Source: DASVAL01 sp035649575
Lineage (GTDB): Bacteria > Planctomycetota > UBA1135 > UBA2386
Length of the DNA stretch: 64,000 bases
Assembly (NCBI GenBank): GCA_035649575.1
Contig: DASRJH010000297.1
Coordinates: forward strand, 1-64,000
Direction of reading: 5' to 3'
How positions within the stretch are numbered: the stretch's first letter is position 1; every line of letters starts with the position of its first letter. Below, in pieces: positions 7,334 to 19,556 of this stretch. A program made the translations under genes and the position numbers. The notes under the pieces were generated by a model. It saw nothing but the letters and a program-made list of their open reading frames with translations, was not told the origin of the DNA and made no database searches.

Positions 7334-10300
7334 CCATCGATCCGACCAAGCCGATGTCCACGATGAACGAGCCACACAACCTCGAACTGCAGGGCGGCCA
7401 CTCATTGGCAATGGCGCCATCGGCCGCGGTGCAATCGTCAAGCGAACAGGCCATTGGCGGCGAACCGGAGGCGATCTACTGGCGGAGCCTCGGCGAGCTC
7501 GAGAACTCGCCGGAATACCTGGGCGCCGTCGAGCGTGAGTTCCCCGAAGGCATCGCGGATGCACCGGACGAAGTTTCGCGCCGCGGTTTCCTCAGTGCGG
7601 TCGCCGCTTCGGTCGCTCTCGCCGGACTCGCGGGCTGCCGCAAGCCCGAGACCCACATCCTGCCGTTCAACAAGCGGCCAGAAGGCTTCAAGCCCGGGCT
7701 ACCGCAACTCTACGCGACGACCTTGTCGCGGCGTGGCTACGGCATCGGTGTCCTGGCCAAGAGCAGCGATGGTCGGCCGACGAAGATCGAGGGCAACCCC
7801 AAACATCCGAGCAGCCTCGGTGGCACGGATCTGCAATTGCACGCCGAACTGCTGCAGCTCTACGACCCGAGCCGCAGCCGCAAGGCCCGCGGCCCGAAGA
7901 AGGCCGCCGCCGAGCACGAAGCTCATGGTGCAGGCGGCGGACACGAACACGCGGCCCCGGTCGCCGAGCCCGACGTCTGGACCGAGTTCTACGGCTGGCT
8001 CGACGAGGCTTCGAAGGAGCTCGTCAACATCAGGCGCGGTGAGGGCCTGCACGTGCTCATGCCGCAGACCTCTTCGCCATCGCTGCTCGCCGCCGTAGAG
8101 AAGATGCAGAAGGGCAGCTTCCCGAAGGCGCGCTTCCACACCTGGTCGGCGCTGCACGCGGACAACGAGCTCGCCGGCGCGAAGATCGCGTTCGGGCGCG
8201 TGGTCGGCACGCACTACGACTTCGGCAAGGCCGATGTCGTGGTGTCGCTCGACAGCGACTTCCTCGCCACCGACGGCAACAACCTGGTCAACGCGCGTGG
8301 CTGGGCCGCCACGCGCCAGAAGCCGGTTCCGGGCAAGAAGCTGTCGCGCCTCTACGTCGCCGAGTCGACCTACAGCACGACGGGCACCGCGGCAGATCAT
8401 CGCTTCCGCACGAAGTCGGGAGACATCCCGGCCGTGACCTTCGCCTTGGCGAACGCGCTCGGTGTCGGCAAGGGCACCGGGCTCGCACAGGCGCTCGAGA
8501 AACACCCGGCCGCGCCGTTTGCGAAGGACGGCAAGCCGTGGATCGAAGTCCTCGCCAGAGACCTGCAATCGGCGCGCGGCCGCAGCATCGTGATCGCAGG
8601 CCCGAACCAACCGGCCGCTGTGCACGCCGCCGTGCACGCGATCAACCAGACGCTCGGCAACGTCGGCCAGACGGTGACCTACCGCGCAGTCCCCGAGGGA
8701 CTGCAAGCGAGCGCGGTTGCTTCGATCCAGGAGCTGTGCACGGCGATCGAGCAGGGCAAGTGTGACACGCTCGTGTTCCTGGGCACGAACCCAGTCTACG
8801 ACGCGCCCGCGGATCTCAAGTTCGCCGAGTTGCTGAAGGCCAAGAAGCCCAAGACCACGATCCACGTCGGCGCCTACGACGACGAGACCGGCATGTTGTG
8901 CGACTGGCACTTCCCCGAAGCACACGAGTTCGAGTGCTGGGGCGACGCACGCGCCCACGACGGCACGGTCTCGATGCGCCAGCCCCTCGTGGCTCCGCTG
9001 CACGGCGGCGTCTCGGCGCTCGAATTCCTCGGCTTCCTGAACCAGGAGTCCGGCTGGGAGGATCTCGTGTCGGCGCGCAGCACGCTGTTCGGCTACGAGC
9101 TCGTGAAGGCGCACTGGCAGACTGCTTCGGGCGCTCCGGACTTCACGACGAACTGGTGGCCGAATGCGCTGCGCGACGGTTTCGTCGCCGGTTCGTTCGC
9201 AGTCGAGAACGTTGCCATCGACGCGCCGGCGATCGCGGAGGCCGTGGGTGGCTACAAGCGACCCGAGGGCATCGAGGTGGTGTTGCGCAGCTGCCCGAAG
9301 ATGGGGGACGGCCGCTATGCCAACAACTCGTGGATGCAGGAGATCCCCGACCCGCTCACGAAGTTGAGTTGGGACAACGCGGCGCTCGTCAGCATGGCGA
9401 CCGCGAGAAAGCTCAACGTCCAGAACGGCGACTTCCTGACGATCACGGCCGGCGGCAGCTCACTGCAGATCCCCGCGTGGATCCTACCCGGCCACGCGGA
9501 CGACAGCGTGACGATCCGCCTCGGCTGGGGCCGATCGCTGCCCGAATCCTGCAAGGTTGCGCATGGCACGGGCTTCAACGGCTACGTGCTGCGCACCACG
9601 GGCTCGCAGTGGATCGCGACGGGCGCGCAAGTGCATCGCGGTCAGGGCAGCCACGAGCTCGTCTGCACACAGGAACACGGCACGATGGCCGGTCGCGCCC
9701 ACGTGCGCGAAGCTACCGTGAAGAAGAACGAGGCCGACCCGCGATGGGCGCCCAAGATGTCGCCGCTCGATCAGGCGGCGCGCCTGCACGACGAGACGGC
9801 GGTCGAAGCGTCGCTCGCGAAGTCGCTGTGGGTCGAGCGCTTCGAGGCCCGCCGCAGCGATCCCGAGGTCAAGAAGTCGCCCTACCAGTGGGGCATGGTG
9901 ATCGACCTCAACGCGTGCACGGGTTGCAGCGCGTGCCTCGCCGCCTGCGTCGCCGAGAACAACGTTCCGATGGTCGGCAAGATGCAGGTCGCCAAGAACC
10001 GCGAGATGTTCTGGATCCGCGCGGATCGCTACTTCACTTCGGTCGCCGACACGAAGGCCAAGAAGGACGTCACGCACAGCGACAAGCTCGAGATGGTCGA
10101 GGACCCGCAGGTCGCGAACATGCCGGTGCCGTGCATGCAGTGCGAGAACGCGCCGTGCGAGTCGGTCTGCCCGGTCGCCGCGACCACGCACAGCCCCGAT
10201 GGGCTGAACGACATGGTCTACAACCGCTGCATCGGCACGCGCTACTGCAGCAACAACTGCCCCTACAAGGTGCGGCGCTTCAACTACCTCGACTTCACGG

Positions 10301-10659
10301 GAAGCGTGGCCGACACGAAGCGCCTGGCGTTCAATCCGGACGTCACCGTGCGCAGCCGCGGCGTGATGGAGAAGTGCACCTACTGCGTGCAGCGCATCAA
10401 CGGCGGCCGCATCCAGGCCAAGCTCGCCGGCAAGAAGGTCGGCGACGGCCCGAACGACGTGCACGTCACGACCGCGTGCGCGCAGGCCTGCCCGACGCAG
10501 GCGATCACCTTCGGCAACACGCTCGAGAAGACCAGCGCGGTCAGCACCCAGCGCGCCCTCGACCTCAACTACGGGCTCTTGTCCGAGCTGAACACGAAGC
10601 CGCGCACGACCTACCTCGGTCGCGTCCGCAACCCCAACCCCGAACTCCAACCGGGCTGA
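7330..10659 (+). CDS. actB: Alternative complex III subunit ActB (molybdopterin-oxidoreductase-like plus iron-sulfur domain)
   Basis: A 1109-aa two-part protein. The N-terminus carries a Tat signal (SRRGFL, RR at 84-85, then hydrophobic residues). Residues about 110-830 resemble the catalytic subunit of molybdopterin oxidoreductases, a domain known to lack cofactor in this complex. Residues about 850-1080 are ferredoxin-like with four Cys clusters: [11 protein letters not shown] (from 863), [14 protein letters not shown] (from 935), [13 protein letters not shown] (from 967), and CTYC (1016) with CAQACP (1050). Established ActB carries three 4Fe-4S and one 3Fe-4S centre. A His-rich stretch at about residues 195-220 is variable. 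It overlaps actA by 4 bases and is followed 6 bases later by actC. Confidence 0.95.
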   Translation: MTIDPTKPMSTMNEPHNLELQGGHSLAMAPSAAVQSSSEQAIGGEPEAIYWRSLGELENSPEYLGAVEREFPEGIADAPDEVSRRGFLSAVAASVALAGLAGCRKPETHILPFNKRPEGFKPGLPQLYATTLSRRGYGIGVLAKSSDGRPTKIEGNPKHPSSLGGTDLQLHAELLQLYDPSRSRKARGPKKAAAEHEAHGAGGGHEHAAPVAEPDVWTEFYGWLDEASKELVNIRRGEGLHVLMPQTSSPSLLAAVEKMQKGSFPKARFHTWSALHADNELAGAKIAFGRVVGTHYDFGKADVVVSLDSDFLATDGNNLVNARGWAATRQKPVPGKKLSRLYVAESTYSTTGTAADHRFRTKSGDIPAVTFALANALGVGKGTGLAQALEKHPAAPFAKDGKPWIEVLARDLQSARGRSIVIAGPNQPAAVHAAVHAINQTLGNVGQTVTYRAVPEGLQASAVASIQELCTAIEQGKCDTLVFLGTNPVYDAPADLKFAELLKAKKPKTTIHVGAYDDETGMLCDWHFPEAHEFECWGDARAHDGTVSMRQPLVAPLHGGVSALEFLGFLNQESGWEDLVSARSTLFGYELVKAHWQTASGAPDFTTNWWPNALRDGFVAGSFAVENVAIDAPAIAEAVGGYKRPEGIEVVLRSCPKMGDGRYANNSWMQEIPDPLTKLSWDNAALVSMATARKLNVQNGDFLTITAGGSSLQIPAWILPGHADDSVTIRLGWGRSLPESCKVAHGTGFNGYVLRTTGSQWIATGAQVHRGQGSHELVCTQEHGTMAGRAHVREATVKKNEADPRWAPKMSPLDQAARLHDETAVEASLAKSLWVERFEARRSDPEVKKSPYQWGMVIDLNACTGCSACLAACVAENNVPMVGKMQVAKNREMFWIRADRYFTSVADTKAKKDVTHSDKLEMVEDPQVANMPVPCMQCENAPCESVCPVAATTHSPDGLNDMVYNRCIGTRYCSNNCPYKVRRFNYLDFTGSVADTKRLAFNPDVTVRSRGVMEKCTYCVQRINGGRIQAKLAGKKVGDGPNDVHVTTACAQACPTQAITFGNTLEKTSAVSTQRALDLNYGLLSELNTKPRTTYLGRVRNPNPELQPG

Positions 10660-10664
10660 TCCCG

Positions 10665-12152
10665 ATGAGCGCAATCACCGTAGTCGACGAGGTCGAGAAT
10701 CCGCTGCGCCGGGCGCCGCTGGTCGAGGGCAAGAACGACTTCGCTTCGGTCACGAATACCATCGCGAGCGTCGCCGAGAGGAAGACGCCGCGCGCGTGGT
10801 ATCTGATGTTCGGCATCAGCACAGCGCTGTTCTTGAACCTCGGCGCGATGATCACCTACCTCGTGTTCACGGGCGTCGGCGTCTGGGGCAACAACGTGCC
10901 CGTCGCCTGGGGCTGGCCGATCGTGAACTTCGTGTTCTGGATCGGCATCGGCCACGCCGGCACGCTGATCAGCGCGATCCTGTTCCTGTTCCGGCAGAAG
11001 TGGCGCACTTCGATCAACCGCGCCTCCGAAGCCATGACGATCTTCGCGGTCATGGCCGCCGGCATCTTCCCGGCCATCCACGTCGGCCGTTTGTGGGTCA
11101 TCTACTGGGTGTTCCCGGTGCCGAACCAGATGGCGCTGTGGCCGAACTTCAAGAGCCCGCTGCTCTGGGACGTGTTCGCGGTCAGCACGTACTTCACGGT
11201 CTCGGCGTTGTTCTGGTTCGCCGGACTCGTGCCCGACCTCGCGACCTTCCGCGATCGCGCGATGAAGGCCGGCCGCACCGTCGCGGCGCGCGTCTACGGC
11301 GTCTTCGCGCTCGGCTGGCACGGCAGCAACCGCCACTGGCTGCACTACGAGAAGGCTTACCTGATCCTCGCCGCGCTGAGCACGCCGCTCGTGTTGTCGG
11401 TGCACTCGATCGTGTCGTTCGACTTCGCGGTGTCGCAGGTGCCCGGCTGGCACACGACGATCTTCCCGCCTTACTTCGTCGCGGGCGCGATCTTCTCGGG
11501 GTTCGGCATGGTGCTGACGCTCATGATCCCGGCCCGCCAGTGGCTCGGTCTGCACGAGCTCGTCACGCTGAACCACCTCGACAACATCGCCAAGATCCTG
11601 CTGCTGACCGGCATGATGGTCGGCTACGGCTACGGGATGGAGTTCTTCATCGCGTGGTACTGCGGCTCCGAATACGAGCAGTTCTGTTTCATCAACCGCG
11701 CGACTGGTCCCTACTGGTGGGCCTACTGGATCATGATCACGTGCAACGTGATCAGCCCGCAGCTCTTCTGGTTCCGCGCCCTGCGGCGCAACCCGATGGT
11801 GCTGTTCGCGATCTCGATCGTCGTCAACATCGGCATGTGGTTCGAGCGCTTCGTGATCGTCATCTCGTCGCTGAACCGCGACTACATGCCGTCGAGCTGG
11901 GGCTATTTCACGCCGACGCTGATCGACCTGCTGACGCTCGCCGGCAGCTTCGGTCTCTTCTTCACGTTCTTCCTGCTGTTCTGCCGCTTCCTGCCGATCC
12001 TCGCGATCAGCGAAGTGAAGGGCGTGATGCCGCAAGCGAACCCGCACCACGGTCACGACGGCCATGGTGCCGCGCACGGGCACGGATCGCACGACGCTGC
12101 CGGTCACAGTCCGCACGGGCCCGAGCGGCCGGCCCACCAAGGCGCCCACTAG
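10665..12152 (+). CDS. actC: Alternative complex III subunit ActC, NrfD-like quinol-binding membrane protein
   Basis: A 495-aa polytopic protein of the NrfD/PsrC family with about ten hydrophobic segments, for example [14 protein letters not shown] and FNYLD-free loops with [16 protein letters not shown] near the last helices. ActC is one of two NrfD-like subunits of alternative complex III and carries a quinol site. The C-terminal tail (about the last 35 residues) is strongly His- and Gly-rich and probably exposed; it may bind metal but could be low-complexity. The ATG at 10665 lies 6 bases after the actB stop. Confidence 0.94.
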   Translation: MSAITVVDEVENPLRRAPLVEGKNDFASVTNTIASVAERKTPRAWYLMFGISTALFLNLGAMITYLVFTGVGVWGNNVPVAWGWPIVNFVFWIGIGHAGTLISAILFLFRQKWRTSINRASEAMTIFAVMAAGIFPAIHVGRLWVIYWVFPVPNQMALWPNFKSPLLWDVFAVSTYFTVSALFWFAGLVPDLATFRDRAMKAGRTVAARVYGVFALGWHGSNRHWLHYEKAYLILAALSTPLVLSVHSIVSFDFAVSQVPGWHTTIFPPYFVAGAIFSGFGMVLTLMIPARQWLGLHELVTLNHLDNIAKILLLTGMMVGYGYGMEFFIAWYCGSEYEQFCFINRATGPYWWAYWIMITCNVISPQLFWFRALRRNPMVLFAISIVVNIGMWFERFVIVISSLNRDYMPSSWGYFTPTLIDLLTLAGSFGLFFTFFLLFCRFLPILAISEVKGVMPQANPHHGHDGHGAAHGHGSHDAAGHSPHGPERPAHQGAH

Positions 12153-12176
12153 AGAACCCACCCCGGAATCCCAATC

Positions 12177-12713
12177 ATGTCCAAGACGACCAAGTGGGGC
12201 ATCGTCGCCGAGTTCGAGTCGGCGGCCGCGATCTTCAAGGCCGCCGAGAAGACGACGGCCCAGGGCTACACGCGCGTCGACGCGCACACGCCGTTCCCGG
12301 TGCACGGACTCGACCGCGCGCTGCGGCAGGGACCGAGCCCGCTGGGCTGGATCGTCGTCTGCTGCGGCTTCACGGGCATCTGTCTCGCCCAGCTCATGAT
12401 GTGGTGGATGAACGCGTACGACTACCCGATCTGGGTCTCGGGTAAGGAGCCCTACGCGTGGCCGTCGACGATCCCGATCACGTTCGAGTGCATGGTGCTG
12501 TTGTCGGCGTTCGGTTCCTTGTTCGGCATGATGGGGCTCAACCGCCTGCCGCGTCTGCATCACCCGATCTTCAGCCACAGCACGATGTGGCGCGCATCCG
12601 ACGATCGCTTCTTCCTGTCGATCGAAGCGACGGATCCGAAGTTCGACAGCCAACAGACCAAGCACTTCCTCGAGAACCTCGGCGGCAAGCACGTCGAGAT
12701 CGTGGGGGACTGA
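12177..12713 (+). CDS. actD: Alternative complex III subunit ActD (DUF3341)
   Basis: A 178-aa protein with a soluble N-terminal ferredoxin-fold-like part (WGIVAEFESAAAIFKAAEK), then two transmembrane segments around residues 60-80 and 100-118 (WIVVCCGFTGICLAQLMM; FECMVLLSAFGSLFGMMG), and a short C-terminal region. This is the DUF3341 architecture of ActD, always found between ActC and ActE in these clusters. Separated from actC by 24 bases and from actE by 3 bases. Confidence 0.93.
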   Translation: MSKTTKWGIVAEFESAAAIFKAAEKTTAQGYTRVDAHTPFPVHGLDRALRQGPSPLGWIVVCCGFTGICLAQLMMWWMNAYDYPIWVSGKEPYAWPSTIPITFECMVLLSAFGSLFGMMGLNRLPRLHHPIFSHSTMWRASDDRFFLSIEATDPKFDSQQTKHFLENLGGKHVEIVGD

Positions 12714-12716
12714 TCC

Positions 12717-13403
12717 ATGGTCGCAAGGTTCACACTCATGCGGAGGTTCACACTCACGCGGGGCTCGTTGCTGCTGGCAACCCTCGCGATCGCGCTGGCC
12801 AGTTGCATGCGCGGTGGCACTTCGTCCTCGCCTCCGGTGCACCTCGTGCAGGACATGGACTTCCAACCGAAGGTGAAGACGCAGTCCAGGACGACGTTCG
12901 CAGGCTGGACCGATCACCGCGGCATGCGGCTGCCGGTCGCCGACAGCTTCGGCAAGACGCTGGTCGTCCCTCACAGCCCGGCCCCCGACCCGAGCTCCCC
13001 GAACCTCGCGCACCGCGACGCGAGCAACCAGTTCGTCAAGAAGAACCCGCTTCCGCTCACGACGAAGATGGTCCACCTCGGCCGAGAAGTCACCGTGCTC
13101 GAGCGCGGCCGCGACCGTTTCAACATCTACTGTGCCGTCTGCCACGGCTACACGGGCCAGGGCGGCAACGACGCCAGGCAAGGCCACGGCATGGTCGGCC
13201 GTCGGTGGCCCGTCGTGCTTCCGAGCTTCCACTTCGTCGAGGGCAAGGACAACCGCGTCCCGCTGCTCGCCGACGGCGAGGTCTTCGAGGTGATCACCAA
13301 CGGCAAGGGCACGATGCCAGCCTACGGACCTCGCATCTCCGTCGAAGATCGTTGGGCGATCGTGCACTACGTCCGCGCCCTGCAGTCCCTGAGCAAGCCC
13401 TGA
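12717..13403 (+). CDS. actE: Alternative complex III subunit ActE, lipoprotein monoheme cytochrome c
   Basis: A 228-aa protein with a lipoprotein signal ending in the lipobox LASC (Cys at about residue 30) and a C-terminal cytochrome c domain with CAVCH and a candidate distal Met (GTMPAYG). ActE is the monoheme electron-exit subunit of alternative complex III, tethered to the outer face of the inner membrane. The first 15 residues contain an exact 18-base tandem duplication giving RFTLMR-RFTLTR; an internal ATG at 12738 would skip the first copy. GGGGGA 8-9 bases before 12717 favours the first ATG. Confidence 0.92.
   Translation: MVARFTLMRRFTLTRGSLLLATLAIALASCMRGGTSSSPPVHLVQDMDFQPKVKTQSRTTFAGWTDHRGMRLPVADSFGKTLVVPHSPAPDPSSPNLAHRDASNQFVKKNPLPLTTKMVHLGREVTVLERGRDRFNIYCAVCHGYTGQGGNDARQGHGMVGRRWPVVLPSFHFVEGKDNRVPLLADGEVFEVITNGKGTMPAYGPRISVEDRWAIVHYVRALQSLSKP
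12726..12761 (+). repeat. 18-bp tandem duplication at the start of actE
   Basis: AGGTTCACACTCATGCGG (12726-12743) is repeated immediately at 12744-12761 with one change (CATG to CACG). It adds six residues to the signal-peptide n-region without shifting frame, so it is probably recent. Confidence 0.9.
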
Positions 13404-13431
13404 GCACAGCAATCCCGAGCAAACCTGCGCC

Positions 13432-14715
13432 ATGACCGCATCCGCACAAATGACCGCGCCGAGCCTCCAACAGCTGGCGCCGCACATCGTCGCCCGGGTC
13501 AAGGAAGGCGACCTCGCGTCGACCCAGATGGGCCTGCTCGGCGTCGGCATTGCGCTGATCGGCGCTGCCTGGGCCACGGGCGGGCACGGCTTCTACTTCG
13601 CCTACCTCGTGGGCTACATGGGCGTGCTCGGCATCTGCCTCGGCGCGCTGTTCTTCACGATGGTGCAGCACATCACGCGCGCCGGTTGGAGCCCGGTCGT
13701 GCGCCGTCTCACCGAGAACACGATGTGGACGCTGCCGCTGATGCTGCTGCTGTTCGTGCCGATCCTCGTGGGCTTCGACACGCTCTACGCGCACTGGGTG
13801 CACGCCGACCTGACCAAGGACCTGGTCCTCGCGGGCAAGTCCGCCTGGCTCAACAAGAGCTTCTTCCTGGTCCGCGCCGTCGTCTACTTCGCGATCTGGA
13901 TCGGCCTGGCCTGGTACTTCCGCAGCAACTCGCTCAAGCAGGACGAAACCGGCGACCCCGCGATCAGCCTCAAGCTGTCGCGCCGCGCGGCTCCGGGCAT
14001 CCTGCTGCTCGCGCTCTCGGTCACGTTCGCGGCCTTCGACTTGATCATGTCGATGGATCCGCACTGGTTCAGCACGATCTTCGGCGTCACGTACTTCGCG
14101 GGCGCCCAGATGGCCTTCCTGGCCTTCACGATCCTGCTCGCGAAGTGGCTCGGCACGAAGGGATACCTGAAGGCAGCGATCACGGTCGAGCACTACCACG
14201 ATCTCGGCAAGCTGCTGTTCGTCTTCATGGTGTTCTGGACCTACGTGAACTTCAGCCAGTACATGCTCATCTGGTATGCGAACATGCCCGAGGAGACGCA
14301 GTGGTATCTCGCGCGCGCGGTGAATGGCTGGGGCGCGGTCGGCACCATCCTCGTGTTCGGCCACTTCTTCATCCCGTTCGCGTTCCTGATGTCGCGACAC
14401 GTGAAGCGCCACAGCGTGGCGCTGTCGGCGGGCGCGATCTTCCTGCTGATCATCCACTGCATGGACATGCAGTTCCTGATCCTGCCGAACGAGAGCCACG
14501 GCGCAGAAGGTCACGGCGCGACCGAGGTCAGCACCGCCACCTTCACGCAGCAGCTCAGCGACTACGCGCACCACGTGCAGTGGATCGATTTCGGCTGCTT
14601 CGCCGGGATCCTGTGTCTCGTCGCCGGCATCGCGCTGATGAACTTGCGCAAGGCCAACCTGGTCCCGATCCGCGATCCGCGTCTCGCCGAGTCGCTGCAC
14701 TTCCTGAACCACTGA
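13432..14715 (+). CDS. actF: Alternative complex III subunit ActF, second NrfD-like membrane protein
   Basis: A 427-aa polytopic protein with about ten hydrophobic segments, including MWTLPLMLLLFVPILVGFD, LLLALSVTFAAFDLIMSMDP and KLLFVFMVFWTYVNFSQYM. This is the ActF type of NrfD-like subunit: shorter than ActC, with the SMDPHWFSTIFG and WYANMPEET motifs typical of this subunit. It completes the ActABCDEF core. The ATG at 13432 lies 28 bases after actE. Confidence 0.93.
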   Translation: MTASAQMTAPSLQQLAPHIVARVKEGDLASTQMGLLGVGIALIGAAWATGGHGFYFAYLVGYMGVLGICLGALFFTMVQHITRAGWSPVVRRLTENTMWTLPLMLLLFVPILVGFDTLYAHWVHADLTKDLVLAGKSAWLNKSFFLVRAVVYFAIWIGLAWYFRSNSLKQDETGDPAISLKLSRRAAPGILLLALSVTFAAFDLIMSMDPHWFSTIFGVTYFAGAQMAFLAFTILLAKWLGTKGYLKAAITVEHYHDLGKLLFVFMVFWTYVNFSQYMLIWYANMPEETQWYLARAVNGWGAVGTILVFGHFFIPFAFLMSRHVKRHSVALSAGAIFLLIIHCMDMQFLILPNESHGAEGHGATEVSTATFTQQLSDYAHHVQWIDFGCFAGILCLVAGIALMNLRKANLVPIRDPRLAESLHFLNH

Positions 14716-14747
14716 GTCGCTTCCAGAACCACAAGACGATCGACGCC

Positions 14748-15083
14748 ATGGCACACGGCACGCAACAACACGGTTCCTCGGGCGCAAAGGGCAACACTCA
14801 TGCCCCCATTGCGTCCGATCCCGAGCACGACATCGATGCACGGTCCGCGGCGATCTGGTTCGCGGTCGGGGCGGTCGCCGTGTTCTTCTGCCTCTGGATC
14901 ATGGTGCCGATCTTCACGCGCGTGCAGGAAGCGCACCGAGTCGAACAGAAGCCCTACGGCAACATTCAGCCGCCGATTGCCGAACTGGATGCCGTGAAGC
15001 AACATGAGATGGAGTTCTTGAAGGGCCAGAACCCGGCCAAGATGTCCATCGAACAGGCCATGGAGAAGATGGCCCGCAACTGA
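14748..15083 (+). CDS. Small single-span membrane protein of the act cluster (possibly ActG-like)
   Basis: A 111-aa protein with a hydrophilic, His-containing N-terminal 30 residues, one transmembrane segment at about residues 35-55 (IWFAVGAVAVFFCLWIMVPI), and a helical C-terminal part ending EQAMEKMARN. It sits 32 bases after actF and 15 before the SCO gene. Some alternative complex III enzymes contain a small single-span subunit (ActG or ActH); position and topology fit, but the sequence alone does not prove homology. It could equally be an accessory protein bridging complex III and the oxidase. Confidence 0.75.
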   Translation: MAHGTQQHGSSGAKGNTHAPIASDPEHDIDARSAAIWFAVGAVAVFFCLWIMVPIFTRVQEAHRVEQKPYGNIQPPIAELDAVKQHEMEFLKGQNPAKMSIEQAMEKMARN

Positions 15084-15098
15084 CGCAAACGAACATCC

Positions 15099-15920
15099 GT
15101 GATCAAGCACCTCCTCCTCACTGCCTGCTTCGCGAGCGCCGCCCTGGCGCAGGGCGCCGGCATGCCCGTGACGAGCTCGCTCCAGATGAGGGAGGAGGCG
15201 GCATCCCAACTGGACACCATCGGCGCCGTCGTCGATCCGAACCTCTCGTTCACCGACGAGCGCGGCTATCCCTTCCAGCTGCGCCAGCTGTTCCCCGGCA
15301 CGCAGCCCGTCGTGCTGCTGCTCGGCTACTACTGCTGCCCCGCGATGTGCGGCGAGGTCATGGGGTCCGCGTTCCGCGCGCTGAGCGAGACGGAACTGCA
15401 GCCCGGCACGGACTTCCGCATCCTCAGCGTCTCGATCGATCCGAAAGAGACTCCGGCGACGGCCCTCGCGCGCAAGCAGGCGTTCCTGCCCAAGCTCAAG
15501 AAGACGGGTGGCGACGACGCGTGGCGTCTGCTCGTCGGCGACGAGGCCAACGTCAAGCGCCTCTGCGAGATCACGGGCTTCCGCTACTACTGGTCGCAGC
15601 ACACCAACCAGTTCGCGCACCCGCCGTCGCTGATCTTCCTCACGCCGCAGGGCAAGATCAGCCGCATCATCGAGAACACGGCCTTCGACGCGGGCGATCT
15701 GCGCCTCGCGCTCGTCGAGGCCGGCGAAGGCAGGCTCGGCACTTTCTGGGACCAGTTGAAGCTCAACTGCCTCACGTTCGACCCCCGCACCAACTCCTAC
15801 TCGCTTGCAGCGATGACGCTGATGCGCATCGCCGGTGCGATCACCGTCGTCGTGATCGCCGTGATGATCTTCGTCATGCTGCGCAAGGAGCGCAGGCGCC
15901 CAACCCCCGCGATCGCATGA
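15099..15920 (+). CDS. SCO1/SenC copper chaperone for the oxidase CuA site
   Basis: A 273-aa thioredoxin-fold protein with a signal peptide (MIKHLLLTACFASAALA), the copper-binding CPAMC motif (C80, C84, preceded by C79), the conserved His (about H174, in QFAHPPSLIFLTP), and a C-terminal transmembrane segment (about residues 243-263) followed by a basic tail. SCO proteins deliver copper to CuA in subunit II, whose gene is next. The C-terminal anchor is a known variant in alternative complex III clusters. The GTG start at 15099 directly precedes the signal peptide. Confidence 0.9.
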   Translation: MIKHLLLTACFASAALAQGAGMPVTSSLQMREEAASQLDTIGAVVDPNLSFTDERGYPFQLRQLFPGTQPVVLLLGYYCCPAMCGEVMGSAFRALSETELQPGTDFRILSVSIDPKETPATALARKQAFLPKLKKTGGDDAWRLLVGDEANVKRLCEITGFRYYWSQHTNQFAHPPSLIFLTPQGKISRIIENTAFDAGDLRLALVEAGEGRLGTFWDQLKLNCLTFDPRTNSYSLAAMTLMRIAGAITVVVIAVMIFVMLRKERRRPTPAIA

Positions 15921-15999
15921 CGCGCCTCGTCGCCAACGTACGCGGTCCCCACCACAGCATTCCTCATCACCGGCGCGCCATCTGCAGCCCAGGACAACC

Positions 16000-17055
16000 G
16001 TGTTCGCCCAACTGATCCAGGATCCGAAGCCGATCAACTACATCGAGAATCCCGTCAAGCCGGCGGCGATCGACGGCTACGGGCAGCTCGAGAAGCTCGC
16101 CAGTACGTTCGACCACGTCGACGGGTTGTTCTACTTCACGTACGCGGTCTGCATCTTCTGCTTCGTGTTGATCACGGGCGTGCTGCTCTTCGCTTGCGTC
16201 AAGTACCGCCGCAAGACCTACGACCAGCCCGCGGCATCCAACGTCACTCACAACACGCCGCTCGAAGTCATCTGGACCGTCGTCCCGCTCATCGTCGTGA
16301 TGGTGATGTTCGCATGGGGCTTCAAGGGCAGCCTCGACATGACGGTCATCCCGCAGGAGGCGAGCCGGAACATGTACAAGGCGACTGCCCGGCAGTGGAA
16401 CTGGACCTTCACCTACCCCAACAGCGCCGCCACGAGCATCGGCGAGTGCTGGCTCGAGGTGAACAAGCCGGTCGGGTTCCTGCTCGAGTCGATGGACGTG
16501 CTGCACGCGTTCTTCATGCCCGCGATGCGCGCCAAGCGCGACGTCATCCCGGGCCGCTACCAGACGCTCTGGTTCACGCCGATCGAGGTCGGCGACTACC
16601 ATCTCTTCTGTGCCGAGTACTGCGGTCAGGACCACTCGAAGATGTACGCGCAGGTCCACGTCGTGACCGCCGAGGAGTTCATCAAGAAGCCGTGGGACAC
16701 CTGGCCCGAGAACCCGACTCCCGCGGAAGCGGCCGAGGGCGGCAAGAAGATCTACAAGCAGATCTGCTCGAGCTGCCACTCGCTCGACGGATCGAAGCTC
16801 ATCGGGCCCAGCTGGAAAGGGCTCTTCGTGAAGGGAGCCGACGGCACGATCACGGGCGGCCAGCGCGAAGTGGTCGTCGATGGCAAGAAGCAGACCATCA
16901 CGGTCGACGAGGCCTACATCATCGAATCGGTGCTGATGCCGGACAAAAAGAAGGCCGCCGGCTTCGAGAACACGAACATGGCGGTCCAGCCAATCGACGA
17001 GAAGAGGATCAAGGGCATCGTCGAATTCATGAAGAGACTCGAGGAGACCAAGTGA
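16000..17055 (+). CDS. coxB: Cytochrome c oxidase subunit II with fused cytochrome c domain
   Basis: A 351-aa subunit with two transmembrane helices (about residues 45-66 and 88-108), a CuA cupredoxin domain with all ligands (H169, C204, C208, H212, M215; [12 protein letters not shown]), and a C-terminal cytochrome c domain (CSSCH, residues 256-260). This is the caa3-type arrangement in which electrons enter through the fused heme c. No obvious cleavable signal precedes the first helix. The start is GTG at 16000, 79 bases after the SCO gene; coxA begins 7 bases after the stop. Confidence 0.95.
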   Translation: MFAQLIQDPKPINYIENPVKPAAIDGYGQLEKLASTFDHVDGLFYFTYAVCIFCFVLITGVLLFACVKYRRKTYDQPAASNVTHNTPLEVIWTVVPLIVVMVMFAWGFKGSLDMTVIPQEASRNMYKATARQWNWTFTYPNSAATSIGECWLEVNKPVGFLLESMDVLHAFFMPAMRAKRDVIPGRYQTLWFTPIEVGDYHLFCAEYCGQDHSKMYAQVHVVTAEEFIKKPWDTWPENPTPAEAAEGGKKIYKQICSSCHSLDGSKLIGPSWKGLFVKGADGTITGGQREVVVDGKKQTITVDEAYIIESVLMPDKKKAAGFENTNMAVQPIDEKRIKGIVEFMKRLEETK

Positions 17056-17062
17056 GGCATCC

Positions 17063-18718
<1,656 letters not shown>

Positions 18719-18736
18719 CCCCCGAGGATCAGGCCC

Positions 18737-18753
18737 CTGGGGTTCGGCCCCAG
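18737..18753 (+). other. Tetraloop-like hairpin in the coxA-coxC gap
   Basis: CTGGGG (18737-18742), loop TTCGG, CCCCAG (18748-18753) forms a 6-bp stem with a UUCG-type loop. No T-run follows, so it is more likely an RNA-processing or stability element setting relative expression than a terminator. Confidence 0.5.
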
Positions 18754-18821
18754 AGGAATCGAGACCCGGGGATCGAGCCCTGGGACGCGGTCCGGCCCCG
18801 AAGAGCACAACAGGATCCCTG

Positions 18822-19556
18822 ATGAGTCACGAAGCATCCCACTCGGTAGTGATCCCGGCACCGGGACCCGAGTTCGTACCGCACACGATCGCGCACCACT
18901 TCGACACGCCGGTGCAGGAGTTCCAGTCGGCGAAGCTCGGCTTCTGGCTGTTCCTCGCGACCGAGATCCTGCTGTTCGGCGGCCTGTTCGCCGCCTACTT
19001 CTTCTTCCACGAGGAGTACCCCGAGACGTTCCGCCTCGGCGGCCATCAGCTCGACTGGAAGCTCGGCGCCATGAACACCACGGTCCTTCTGGTCAGCTCG
19101 TGGACGATGGCCATGGGCGTCCGGTCCGCGCAGACGAGCCAGAAGAAGAAGACGCTGTTCTACTGCGGCCTCACGCTGGCCGGCGCCGTGATCTTCCTCG
19201 TCATCAAGTTCTTCGAGTACAAGGCCAAGAACGACCACGGCCTGTTCGTCTTCACGGACATGTTCGGCGGCTACAACAAGGACACGGGCCAGTTGTCTTG
19301 GTTCAAGGACTACGACGGCGTGATGGCGGGCGTGCCTCATGGCCACCTGTTCTTCGCGATCTACGTGACGATGACCGGGATCCACGGCCTGCACGTCCTG
19401 ATCGGCGGCTGTCTCATCGCGTGGATCATGAAGGGCACCGCGAAGGGCCGCTTCCACGCCGGCTACTTCCTGCCCGTCGACCTCGTCGGCCTCTACTGGC
19501 ACCTCGTCGACCTGATCTGGATCTTCCTGTTCCCCTTGCTCTACCTGGTACCGTGA
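18822..19556 (+). CDS. coxC: Cytochrome c oxidase subunit III
   Basis: A 244-aa membrane protein with about five helices. Typical features: KLGFWLFLATEILLFGGLFAA near the N-terminus (two residues from each end trimmed in naming), an internal GVPHGHLFFAIYVTMTGIHG helix, and the C-terminal YWHLVDLIWIFLFPLLYL, the conserved subunit III ending. Subunit III stabilises proton uptake by subunit I. Its TGA overlaps the ATG of coxD by one base. Confidence 0.94.
   Translation: MSHEASHSVVIPAPGPEFVPHTIAHHFDTPVQEFQSAKLGFWLFLATEILLFGGLFAAYFFFHEEYPETFRLGGHQLDWKLGAMNTTVLLVSSWTMAMGVRSAQTSQKKKTLFYCGLTLAGAVIFLVIKFFEYKAKNDHGLFVFTDMFGGYNKDTGQLSWFKDYDGVMAGVPHGHLFFAIYVTMTGIHGLHVLIGGCLIAWIMKGTAKGRFHAGYFLPVDLVGLYWHLVDLIWIFLFPLLYLVP

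Noticed and set aside
10611..13577. A 988-codon minus-strand frame opposite actC-actE
   Set aside because: Overlaps four well-supported plus-strand genes and is composed mostly of Arg, Asp, Glu, His and Val, as expected of an antisense shadow.
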